Origin: CAIZGX01 sp044354975
Lineage (GTDB): Bacteria > Bacteroidota > Bacteroidia > Flavobacteriales_D > Sanyastnellaceae
DNA: 26,604 nucleotides
Assembly (NCBI GenBank): GCA_044354975.1
Contig: JBIKZA010000030.1
Span: 1 to 26,604 of the forward strand
Direction of reading: 5' to 3'
The first letter of the stretch is position 1; each line of letters begins with the position of its first letter. A program made the position numbers and the translations under genes. Shown one piece after another: positions 15,336-22,594 of the stretch. The notes under the pieces were generated by a model. The model ran no database searches. It was not told the DNA's origin and saw nothing but the letters and a program-made list of their open reading frames with translations.

Positions 15336-15884
15336 TTAATCTCCCAAAGCTTCTGCCCTTTTCAATTCTTCATCAATCATATCTTCGATTGTCTTGCGCT
15401 CAGCTTCGTTCAGCTTCGAGTTTAATCTAATTTGCTTTTTCATGAAACGGTACATATCGCGCTTGTGAATTTCATAAGCGATGTAAGTTGTGAAAGTTCC
15501 ATCTGGCATTTTGTATTTCTCCTCGCCAATCTTACGTAAGTCAGCAATCTGCGTATTCGTTGCCTCACGCGCTAATGATTGGAACTTATCTGTGATTTCA
15601 GAACGGTTATTCAATTCTGTTTCTCCTAAGTATTGATCTGTTACAACCTTTACGTTAGTCTCAACCTGCTGAGCCAATACTTTCTTGGCTTGAAGATCTG
15701 CTTTATTACGAGAGATATTCTCGTCCATTGATTGACCCTTCCCAGTTCCTCTGAAATAACGATCGTTCGATTCGTATTTATTTCCTGTGAATGGTTCGTT
15801 TACTTTTTCACCAAGGTTCGCATTGGTCTTACATCCTGCTAAAAGTAACAGCGCGAATCCTAAAAAGAGAGATAGCTTTTTCAT
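15336..15884 (-). CDS. LPP20-like lipoprotein
   Basis: The 182-residue protein has a lipoprotein signal peptide with lipobox LLAGC (Cys18), so it is lipid-anchored in the envelope. Next comes RYFRGTGKGQSMDENISRNKADLQAKK, read here as RGTGKGQSMD followed by an alanine/lysine helix, which is characteristic of LPP20/FlgT-N-like domains. The C-terminal third is a charged helix. Function is unknown in this family. It is 52 nt downstream of the DUF5686 gene on the same strand. A near-match -7 box (TATCTTTA, 15908-15915) lies 23 nt before the ATG, so it may also have its own promoter. Confidence 0.78.
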   Translation of the reverse strand: MKKLSLFLGFALLLLAGCKTNANLGEKVNEPFTGNKYESNDRYFRGTGKGQSMDENISRNKADLQAKKVLAQQVETNVKVVTDQYLGETELNNRSEITDKFQSLAREATNTQIADLRKIGEEKYKMPDGTFTTYIAYEIHKRDMYRFMKKQIRLNSKLNEAERKTIEDMIDEELKRAEALGD

Positions 15885-15936
15885 AGCAATTGTTTATGTT
15901 TCGTTTATAAAGATAGTGCCACAATTCATTTGGCGA

Positions 15937-18456
15937 TTAATAACTCCATTTTTTTGTGTAGGTGTTCCAGTAGCTAATTCCAAATTTGAACGTGTAGGCT
16001 GCTTTGTCTAAATTAGAATCGGAAGTTACCAAAAACGCACCTAGACGGAAAAGTTGTTCTTTGATTCGAATTTGTTTTTGTATACCTATAAAAATTTCTT
16101 GGTGAATGAAATTCTCACTAGGTATAGCAATGAGCGCACTTCCGGCAATCTCATTCAACTTCAATCGATTCAGCAATGGAATTTTATTGAAGAACATTCC
16201 GTTGAAACTATGAACGTAGTTCCCTCTGTAATAGGCATTCGGCGTGAGGAATACCCGATCAAGTAATTGGAAAGAGGCGTTGGGATCAGAGAAGAAAAAG
16301 AAGTCAGAACCTCTAAAGTATTTGTATTCCAGTAATCTTAAATTGGCTTTATTGACGAAGGCACCCCCTTGAATGGTCCATGAGCCTGTTCCAAATCGCG
16401 GAAGCTGATAGTCATCGTGAATTCTCAATTCAACATAATCGAAGTTCACTTCACTGCCGAACATTTTTGGAACACCCTTGCGATAATTAAAGCGAACCTC
16501 AGGGTATTTGAATCCGGTAACTACTTTTCTGTTTTTCTTGATGTAATAAGTCTGGCCAGGTCTCCACTGTATATTCAAATTAAACTCTGATTTTTTATAA
16601 CGCTGAAATTCTACGGGATTATTCACATCACCAAAAAGCTGATCTGACCAACCGTCTTGTACCAAATTGTTAATGGGTATTTGATCACAAAATTCATAGG
16701 TAAGTGATGCATATAGGCCATTCACAACTTCCATGCGCTGTTCAATACTGTACATTTTTGCTCGAACATAATTGCTTCTGCTGAACACTGTACTGAACGA
16801 CGAGAACGTATTAATCATGTCGTAGTAATCTCCAAAACGGATATACGTTCGAACAAATTTCTTAGGATAATATGTCAACCCTATTCCGCCTTTTCCTCTT
16901 ACATCTTTATTTGCAAAGCCATAATCTATATAGCCATCGGTATCCAACACGAAATCATTACTCTTAAAATATTGACTAAAACTCCCTCCGAATTTGTGTC
17001 GATATCCACCAATTCCAAAGACATTGGCTTGAGCTATGAGAGGGTTGATATAATAAGCCGTTCCTTTTGCTCTGTTTCGCCAAGCAACTCCAGACAGCGT
17101 TACATCCCAAAATGTAATTTTATTGAAGGCTGAATCAGCTTTAGCTTGAATCTTCGGATCGTCGTATCTCTTTTGAAGACTATCACATTCGAATTTGTAT
17201 TTCAATTCAAGGCTCGTGAGTGGAATCAATTGTTTACTTTCCCAATAGGCACTGTCTCTGTCAAAAGCAGAATCGTCGTATTTCAATACCTCACTCGACT
17301 GCATATTCAGTGGAGTTGAAATATTGAATTCATACTCCTTGAATTTGTAATCGACATGACAAATACGTTGCGTCTTTCCCTCTTTTACCTTTCCATAAAT
17401 AGACTTTCCTTTACTGATCCATTTATTAAATTCTTGTTGAATGAATTCTTCCTTCCATGAAAAATCAGAGAAAAAGGGCATGACTTCATCGTCTAAATTC
17501 AATTCCAATTTTCCTAGAACGAATGTTGTGTCTTGAATCCAGATGTATCCATTGAACAATGCCTCTTGCTTGAAAATGGGCATAACTGATAGCTTGAAGA
17601 ACTTCTCGCCGTTCAACGTATCTATTCCAACCAAATCAAAGGAGTAGGAGAGAAGGGCAGTTGATGCGATTGGCGAAATTATTTTTTTATCGGATAATTG
17701 GGGAAGGGTGAGTGCGTTTTCTCTTAGGTTAAATTCTGAATAACACGATTGGCTTGTTAATTCATAAGGGTCTTGAAAGCGATCTCTATCGTTCACAATA
17801 GATTCTTCTCCGTATTCAAAATTCACATTAACCGACGCGTAATTTTCATTTCGCTTTGGCGTGAAATCGCGAAAGGCGTCGACCTTTAGTTTTATTTCAT
17901 TTTCTTTAGCGTATAGGGTTCCGGCGCTTTCATTGACATGGTAAATAGAATTTTCAATAACCGGAGGCTGAATAACCTTAGATGCCGAATCACGTTTAAA
18001 ATCAATTTTCTCCATCGAAGTTCTTCCGTAAAAGCCCACGGAGTAATTCTGCATTTGCTTGGCGTAAAACTCTCTTTGGTCAGATGCTCCTCGGACCAAT
18101 CTTTTCACGAAATCTCTTCGATCTGCATTCACAACGAGCATAGGCAATTCGTTGTTATTCACTTTAAGTGTAATGTCGATCAAAAGAATCTTCTCTTGTC
18201 CAATTTGAAGAGACTTAATCACAGTTTCATATCCAATGAAATTATAATTAAGGAGGTAATTACCTGGCTTTAAGTTTAATTGATACTCACCCTTTTCATT
18301 GGTGTGTGTGCCCAAGTTTGTTCCTGGAACAAAAACAGCCACGTGAAAAAGAGGCAACCCTTGCTCATCGTTAACGACACCTTTAATGTTTGTTGCATAA
18401 GTTAAATTCCAACAAAACAAAAAGACAACGCTCGCAAGCGCTGTCTTAATATGCAT
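15937..18456 (-). CDS. DUF5686 family outer-membrane protein with N-terminal carboxypeptidase-like regulatory domain
   Basis: The 839-residue protein (from ATG 18456) has a signal peptide ending NLTYA. A carboxypeptidase D-like beta-sandwich follows (IKGVVNDEQGLPLFHVAV ... GTHTNEKGEYQLNL ... YNFIGYET), typical of SusC-like and DUF5686 proteins. After VVNADRRDFVKRLVR comes the long DUF5686 region. The C-terminal half is rich in amphipathic strands and ends in KFGISYWNTYTKKWSY with a terminal aromatic, as expected for an outer-membrane barrel. No TonB box is seen. A GTG at 18477 would add seven residues; the ATG gives a cleaner signal peptide. It is 43 nt downstream of the MauE-thioredoxin gene. 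The function of DUF5686 is unknown. Confidence 0.85.
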   Translation of the reverse strand: MHIKTALASVVFLFCWNLTYATNIKGVVNDEQGLPLFHVAVFVPGTNLGTHTNEKGEYQLNLKPGNYLLNYNFIGYETVIKSLQIGQEKILLIDITLKVNNNELPMLVVNADRRDFVKRLVRGASDQREFYAKQMQNYSVGFYGRTSMEKIDFKRDSASKVIQPPVIENSIYHVNESAGTLYAKENEIKLKVDAFRDFTPKRNENYASVNVNFEYGEESIVNDRDRFQDPYELTSQSCYSEFNLRENALTLPQLSDKKIISPIASTALLSYSFDLVGIDTLNGEKFFKLSVMPIFKQEALFNGYIWIQDTTFVLGKLELNLDDEVMPFFSDFSWKEEFIQQEFNKWISKGKSIYGKVKEGKTQRICHVDYKFKEYEFNISTPLNMQSSEVLKYDDSAFDRDSAYWESKQLIPLTSLELKYKFECDSLQKRYDDPKIQAKADSAFNKITFWDVTLSGVAWRNRAKGTAYYINPLIAQANVFGIGGYRHKFGGSFSQYFKSNDFVLDTDGYIDYGFANKDVRGKGGIGLTYYPKKFVRTYIRFGDYYDMINTFSSFSTVFSRSNYVRAKMYSIEQRMEVVNGLYASLTYEFCDQIPINNLVQDGWSDQLFGDVNNPVEFQRYKKSEFNLNIQWRPGQTYYIKKNRKVVTGFKYPEVRFNYRKGVPKMFGSEVNFDYVELRIHDDYQLPRFGTGSWTIQGGAFVNKANLRLLEYKYFRGSDFFFFSDPNASFQLLDRVFLTPNAYYRGNYVHSFNGMFFNKIPLLNRLKLNEIAGSALIAIPSENFIHQEIFIGIQKQIRIKEQLFRLGAFLVTSDSNLDKAAYTFKFGISYWNTYTKKWSY

Positions 18457-18499
18457 TGTCAGTGTTGAAATATTCACAGGACTAGGACGTACGAGACGT

Positions 18500-19531
18500 C
18501 TATTGGTTACACGTTTGTTTTAAATCTTCCTTGTTGAATTGCTCTCCGAAATATGACTTCTGAATGTTTCCATTCCACATATAAAGAATACCTGGCGTTT
18601 CACCTTGCGGACCCATGAGTGTAAAGAATTCGCCCATGCCTATTACTTGATAAGGATATTTCTTTCCAGCAACTTGGAAAAACTCATCGATTTTCTCTAC
18701 CTCTTCGTCTCCGAAATAAACATATACTTTAGGGAAATTCGAGTCTTTCGATAATTCTGTAATTGCTTTTGCAGCTTCACGACAGTGGTCGCAACCTGGT
18801 ATGAAGAAACATACGATACGCTTTCCTTCGTCAATTTTCACCTTCAATCCACTAAATACATTCAACTTGGAAAATTTAGAAACAACTGCTGTTGGACCCG
18901 GATTAACAATTTCAGTAGGAGCAATCGTTGTCTGTGTTTGATTTGTGTCAACCGTTTGAGTCGAAGTTGTCGAATCATCTTCCCATGGAATGCCTGATGT
19001 GTCGCCTGTTACAATTCCCAGTTCTTTGAACGGAGCAAAAGGGAACGCCATGAACATGAAGAGGGTAGAGAAAGACCAAATCAGTAAAAGGAATGAAAAA
19101 CGATTGGCACTTTTCTTCTCTTTGCTAATCGCAAATAACCATCCCAATAAACCGAGTGTAACAATGTTTTTGATGAGCGCTTCTGTCGGAGTCATTTCAA
19201 TGAACTGACCAAAACATCCGCAATTTCCACCTTGTCCAATAGTAATTTGATAAGAAAGGTGAATACAAAAAGCAACGAGCAGAAGAGCTGTTGCAGGAAT
19301 AACGAAACGCTTGAAAAAATGATTTTGTATCAGGGCTATTCCTAGACCCAATTCAACTCCGATAATTAATCGAGCGAAATAGGGTGCAGTATGCCAATCG
19401 GCAAAACCTAAATCAACGAGTTGTTTTTCAAAAGGTGTAAGCGGAAGCATTTTCGTAATGGCCGAAAACACAAATAATCCGAATAGGAATACACGCAATG
19501 TCCAAGAAATGTAAAGATTTCGTTTTTCCAT
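18500..19531 (-). CDS. MauE/DoxX-type membrane protein fused to a thioredoxin-like domain
   Basis: The 343-residue protein has four to five transmembrane segments: about 9-25, 53-70, 76-96, 117-135 and 145-163. The motif GGNCGCFGQF (Cys104, Cys106) after the third segment is the mark of MauE/DoxX-like quinone or disulfide-exchange membrane proteins. A Thr/Gln/Pro-rich linker (about 180-215) leads to a thioredoxin-fold domain with CxxC as GCDHC (Cys247, Cys250) in IVCFFIPGCDHC and a likely cis-Pro at 313 (ETPGILYMWNG). The layout resembles VKOR-Trx or DsbD-like disulfide relays, with electrons passed between membrane Cys pair and periplasmic Trx. It heads a run with the DUF5686 and lipoprotein genes. 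The role in cell-envelope redox is inferred. Confidence 0.82.
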   Translation of the reverse strand: MEKRNLYISWTLRVFLFGLFVFSAITKMLPLTPFEKQLVDLGFADWHTAPYFARLIIGVELGLGIALIQNHFFKRFVIPATALLLVAFCIHLSYQITIGQGGNCGCFGQFIEMTPTEALIKNIVTLGLLGWLFAISKEKKSANRFSFLLLIWSFSTLFMFMAFPFAPFKELGIVTGDTSGIPWEDDSTTSTQTVDTNQTQTTIAPTEIVNPGPTAVVSKFSKLNVFSGLKVKIDEGKRIVCFFIPGCDHCREAAKAITELSKDSNFPKVYVYFGDEEVEKIDEFFQVAGKKYPYQVIGMGEFFTLMGPQGETPGILYMWNGNIQKSYFGEQFNKEDLKQTCNQ

Positions 19532-19535
19532 GAGT

Positions 19536-19543
19536 CAAAAGTA
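19536..19543 (-). promoter_or_regulatory. Candidate promoter -7 box, 4 nt from the MauE-Trx ATG
   Basis: On the minus strand TACTTTTG is a perfect TAnnTTTG, followed by ACTC and then the ATG at 19531. Confidence 0.5.
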
Positions 19544-19637
19544 AGAAGGTTATTGAATAAATACTGCGTTCGACTTTTCAAGAAGCGTGCCGTGTATAAC
19601 ATTTGTAGCTAGTACAAAGTTCAGTAATCAAATATTC

Positions 19638-19645
19638 TATTTTCG
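19638..19645 (+). promoter_or_regulatory. Candidate promoter -7 box, 4 nt from the permease ATG
   Basis: TATTTTCG has one mismatch to TAnnTTTG and is followed by TTTA and then the ATG at 19650. An alternative near-match, AACATTTG (19598-19605), would give a leader of about 40 nt. Confidence 0.3.
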
Positions 19646-19649
19646 TTTA

Positions 19650-20723
19650 ATGAAGGTTGCTCGGAAAATAGGCTATCAATTGCTCGTCCTCTGGGGCGTT
19701 GTGACTGTTGTTTTTTTTCTTTTTAATCTAACAGGTTCCGATCCTGTGCAGAATCTTGTTGGAGAAAATGCCAATCAAGAGGTTGTGACTAACATGCGGA
19801 ACAAGTTGCGCTTGAATCATTCTCTCGGCATTCGCTATTTCGAGTATTTGAATAATCTTTCTCCGATAAGTGTCAGCAGATCAGATAATTTTTCGGAAGC
19901 CTTTTACGCAGACTCTTCGATGTATAAGGGTTGGTCATTGCCACTGAGTGATAAGCGTTCGTTGTGGATTAAATTTCCAAGCTTGGGCAAGTCCTTCATT
20001 TCCGAAAAATCGGTTTCTTCTATTTTCGCGGAATCTTTTCCTGGAACATTTGTCCTTGCTTTAGGAAGTATTTTACTAAGTCTTATTATCGGAATTCCCC
20101 TTGGAATATGGGCTTTTCAAAGGAAAGATACGTGGATAGACAAGACTGTTTTATTCGTTTCCGCCATAGGAATGGCTGGGCCATCGTTCTTTGTCGCGCT
20201 AATTGTAGCGTGGATAGGAGCAGTGTTGTTGCGCGATTACACAGGACTGAGCATGACGGGAAGTTGGTACAGCGTAGATGTTTGGGAAGGGAAGTACATT
20301 GACTTGAAGAATTTAATACTTCCGATGATTACCTTAATGATTCGTCCGTTGGCTATTATTGTTCAATTGACAAGAAGCAGCATGCTCGAGGTGATGTCTC
20401 AGGATTTCATCCGAACAGCCCGAGCGAAAGGACTTTCAGAGAGACGCGTTTTATACAGACACGCCTTACCCAATGCCTTGAATCCGGTTGTGACGGCAGT
20501 TTCAGGATGGTTCGCTTCCTTGTTGGCTGGGGCGGTATTTGTAGAATTTGTTTTCGGGTGGAAGGGGATTGGTCAAGAACTTTTCATGGCAATTGAAAAA
20601 CAAGATCAGCCCATTGTAATGGGAGGAGTAATTTTGGTTTCTACCGTCTTTATTGTGGTGAATATTCTGGTTGAATGGGTATATGGAATTCTTGATCCGC
20701 GCATTCGGACTTCTTCGAATTAA
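19650..20723 (+). CDS. ABC transporter permease, DppB/OppB (peptide/nickel) family
   Basis: The 357-residue inner-membrane permease has the family layout: N-terminal segment VARKIGYQLLVLWGVVTVVFFLF read as one membrane helix (residues ~8-27), a long periplasmic loop (about 28-125), then five more helices. The EAA loop that contacts the ATPase is DFIRTARAKGLSERRVLYRH, followed by ALPNALNPVV and the C-terminal WVYGILDPRIR. A GTG at 19587 would extend it by 21 residues, but ATG 19650 starts directly before the first helix. Substrate is probably a peptide, inferred from family only. No partner permease, ATPase or binding protein is adjacent. Its stop overlaps the convergent gene by 4 bases. Confidence 0.9.
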   Translation: MKVARKIGYQLLVLWGVVTVVFFLFNLTGSDPVQNLVGENANQEVVTNMRNKLRLNHSLGIRYFEYLNNLSPISVSRSDNFSEAFYADSSMYKGWSLPLSDKRSLWIKFPSLGKSFISEKSVSSIFAESFPGTFVLALGSILLSLIIGIPLGIWAFQRKDTWIDKTVLFVSAIGMAGPSFFVALIVAWIGAVLLRDYTGLSMTGSWYSVDVWEGKYIDLKNLILPMITLMIRPLAIIVQLTRSSMLEVMSQDFIRTARAKGLSERRVLYRHALPNALNPVVTAVSGWFASLLAGAVFVEFVFGWKGIGQELFMAIEKQDQPIVMGGVILVSTVFIVVNILVEWVYGILDPRIRTSSN

Positions 20724-21547
20724 AGAAAGAAGTCGTACTTAAAGTCGAATCCCTTTTCACTTCCCATCGGAAACAAAAAAGCCTCTGACTGTTGAATCAT
20801 TTCTTGTTGAAGAGCACCTACATTTTCACCATACACTTCCAAGAGGCTTCCTTCATTGCGGAGCAAATCATGTGAGCCCAATGAAGCTATCTGAATTGCC
20901 TTTCTTGGCTCATCGAATTTCGATTTACCAATGGGAGCGGAGACATGGGTAAAAGGATGAATGTCTTTTCCAATCAGATTCGAATCGCTCCACAGAATGA
21001 CGTCGGATTTTTTTTGAATTAGACCTGAAAGCCAGCTTTCCAAATTACGATCAGGAAGGAAAGAAGCAGCGTCAAAACGAAATCCATCGGCTCCAATTTC
21101 TAAGAAATGATACAAACCCAGCAATGAACTATATGAATACCATGCATCATTGTGATTTACCTGATAGACATCTGTCCAATTTGTACCAATGGGATGAAAA
21201 GGCTTTTTATTTTCATCCAAAGCAAAAAAATCTTCATCGATGGCACAGCAGTGCTTAATCGAAAAGTGATTCAAGATAACATCTAGAATCACCTTCATGC
21301 CCTTATCATGAGCGGCTTCAATGAATAATTTCAATCCGTCGACTCCACCTAATTCCTTTCGAACTTTTAAATTGTCGGTTATACAATAAGGAGAGCGACT
21401 GTTTTGAATATCGGTCGGATTTATAGGAAGAAGATAAATGGCGTCAATATCCAAAGATTTTATGTCATTAAACTGACAAATAGCAGCCTCAAAGGTGCCT
21501 TCAATCGTAAAATGCGGGATGGATATTTCGTAGATTCTCTTCAACAA
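20720..21547 (-). CDS. Short GH13 (alpha-amylase family)-like protein lacking the acid/base glutamate
   Basis: The 275-residue protein resembles the TIM-barrel core of GH13: IYEISIPHFT at the start, AIYLLPINP, RSPYCITD (the SPY..xD element), region I DVILNH (89-94), region II GFRFDAA with candidate nucleophile D159, and region IV GSHD (D227). Region III, where the acid/base Glu should be, reads VILWSDSNL with no Glu. It is also short: most GH13 enzymes exceed 400 residues and carry domains B and C. It may be a non-hydrolytic or regulatory relative, or an enzyme with changed chemistry. No ATG is available at the N-terminus; TTG at 21547 or 21544 are the candidate starts. The exact start is uncertain. 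Confidence 0.75.
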   Translation of the reverse strand: MLKRIYEISIPHFTIEGTFEAAICQFNDIKSLDIDAIYLLPINPTDIQNSRSPYCITDNLKVRKELGGVDGLKLFIEAAHDKGMKVILDVILNHFSIKHCCAIDEDFFALDENKKPFHPIGTNWTDVYQVNHNDAWYSYSSLLGLYHFLEIGADGFRFDAASFLPDRNLESWLSGLIQKKSDVILWSDSNLIGKDIHPFTHVSAPIGKSKFDEPRKAIQIASLGSHDLLRNEGSLLEVYGENVGALQQEMIQQSEAFLFPMGSEKGFDFKYDFFL

Positions 21548-21549
21548 GT

Positions 21550-21557
21550 CAAATGTA
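21550..21557 (-). promoter_or_regulatory. Candidate promoter -7 box of the GH13-like gene
   Basis: On the minus strand TACATTTG is a perfect TAnnTTTG. It ends 2 nt before the first TTG codon and 5 nt before the second, so if used it implies an almost leaderless transcript. Confidence 0.35.
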
Positions 21558-21589
21558 ATTATTAGGGACGAATAATCATTCTCACGTAT

Positions 21590-21705
21590 AGTGAGAGAAG
21601 TTAAGAATGGAGACGTTTTAGTGAGAATTTAAGAAAGGGTAAGAAAAGGGAAGATTTGGATATATGGTAAGACAGGGTAAGATTGGTTAAGCGAGGATAA
21701 GAAAC
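21590..21705. repeat. Degenerate 10-bp-phased tandem repeat array (GGTAAGA-like)
   Basis: AAG triplets within a GGTAAGAnnG-like unit start at 21631, 21641, 21651 and again at 21669, 21679, 21689, 21699, that is every 10 bp in two blocks. A further copy is at 21603. The first part also holds a direct repeat of AGTGAGA ... TTAAGAA at 21590 and 21620, and an inverted partner ATTCTCAC at 21578-21585. The non-coding interval 21548-21828 contains this array, the palindrome and a terminator; I see no gene in it. Confidence 0.65.
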
Positions 21706-21717
21706 ATTTTTAGCTAG

Positions 21718-21738
21718 TTTACATAATGTAAATTATGT
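21718..21738. promoter_or_regulatory. Overlapping palindromes, possible operator
   Basis: TTTACAT-A-ATGTAAA (21718-21732) is a perfect 15-bp palindrome. It overlaps a second inverted repeat, ACATAAT (21721-21727) with ATTATGT (21732-21738). This form suits a dimeric DNA-binding protein; no cognate regulator is identified. Confidence 0.4.
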
Positions 21739-21776
21739 GTCTTTTGAATATGTTGTGTATTGAATATCAAAGCATT

Positions 21777-21800
21777 AAAAAACTCGAATTACTCCGAGTC
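21777..21800 (-). terminator. Terminator of the Cys-rich membrane protein gene
   Basis: On the minus strand ACTCG (21799-21795) and CGAGT (21786-21782) form a short stem with an 8-nt loop, followed by TTTTTT. It lies about 30 nt after the stop codon at 21829. Confidence 0.6.
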
Positions 21801-21828
21801 CTTATATGATCAATAAAATCCATTCAGT

Positions 21829-22518
21829 CTAGTGCTCTTCTTCTGTATGCTCTGATTCATCTGAATCTTTCTTGCAGCATGCTTTCATTTGTAATGTTGT
21901 ATCACCTTTACAACAAGCATCAGTTCCATCGTGTTTACAACCTGGAGTACAATTCGCTGTGCATTTCTCTGACTTCATATATGTGCAACCATCGTGTCCT
22001 GACATTCCCGTGCAGCCTTCGTGACCCGCCATTCCTTTACACGATTCTCCAGATCCCTCAGCTGAGCAACAACTTGAAATTTCTGGATGACGAATTTGTC
22101 CTCCCGTCAATCCGGCTTTTCCAACTAGTATAATTGCTATAATTCCGATGAAAACAACTAAAATCTCGGCTTTTTTGGTGTGTTTGTGACCTTTTCTGTG
22201 TCCAAATAAAGCAATTCCAGCGAAGACGCCTGTAACGATACATGGCCAAAAAGCCAATTCTGCAGCTTCTTCATGCTCTTGTATGAGATCTTCATTCACA
22301 CAGTATTTCCCTTCATTTTCTTCAAAGAAATGCTCAGAAGCTCCTCCAGAATACATCGTCGGATAACTTGAGAGTCCAGCAATCATAGTAATCCACAATC
22401 CAACCGACGAAACAACCTGTTTTTTGGTTAAAAGTCCGAAAATAACCACCAAAATACCGATAATTAGTCCAATTATGGGCAAATGATTGATCAAAAGATG
22501 GATGTGAGGAGCGTTCAT
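21829..22518 (-). CDS. Four-helix membrane protein with Cys/His/Met-rich C-terminal tail
   Basis: The 229-residue protein has four hydrophobic segments (about 9-30, 36-54, 89-106, 119-136). Conserved-looking histidines lie at HIHLLINHLPIIG (5-17) and GGQIRHPE (139-145), reminiscent of DUF2231-type or cytochrome-b-like membrane proteins. A His-rich loop GHRKGHKH (106-113) joins helices 3 and 4. The tail (146-229) has 12 Cys between 150 and 215, including three CC pairs, plus two copies of GM-x-GH-x-GC, and ends in acidic and His residues. This looks like a soft-metal (Cu, Zn, Cd) binding tail, by inference. It is a single gene with its own terminator; no metal pump or regulator is adjacent. 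The start is ATG at 22518. Confidence 0.75.
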   Translation of the reverse strand: MNAPHIHLLINHLPIIGLIIGILVVIFGLLTKKQVVSSVGLWITMIAGLSSYPTMYSGGASEHFFEENEGKYCVNEDLIQEHEEAAELAFWPCIVTGVFAGIALFGHRKGHKHTKKAEILVVFIGIIAIILVGKAGLTGGQIRHPEISSCCSAEGSGESCKGMAGHEGCTGMSGHDGCTYMKSEKCTANCTPGCKHDGTDACCKGDTTLQMKACCKKDSDESEHTEEEH

Positions 22519-22594
22519 TTCTTATTTACTTTATTATTTAACTCAAAACATCTTAAGTTCTTATTTTCAATGATTTAAGTTCGTTTGCTTCAAC

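Noticed and set aside
17938..18273. 111-codon plus-strand open frame
   Set aside because: It is antisense to the DUF5686 gene with no start context or family features.
18480..18500. Inverted repeat with GACGT/ACGTC between the MauE-Trx and DUF5686 genes
   Set aside because: Short, no T-tract on either side, and the genes are only 43 nt apart on the same strand, so an operon is more likely than a terminator.
21600..21705. CRISPR array
   Set aside because: The 10-bp units are contiguous and degenerate, without uniform spacers, and no cas gene is near.
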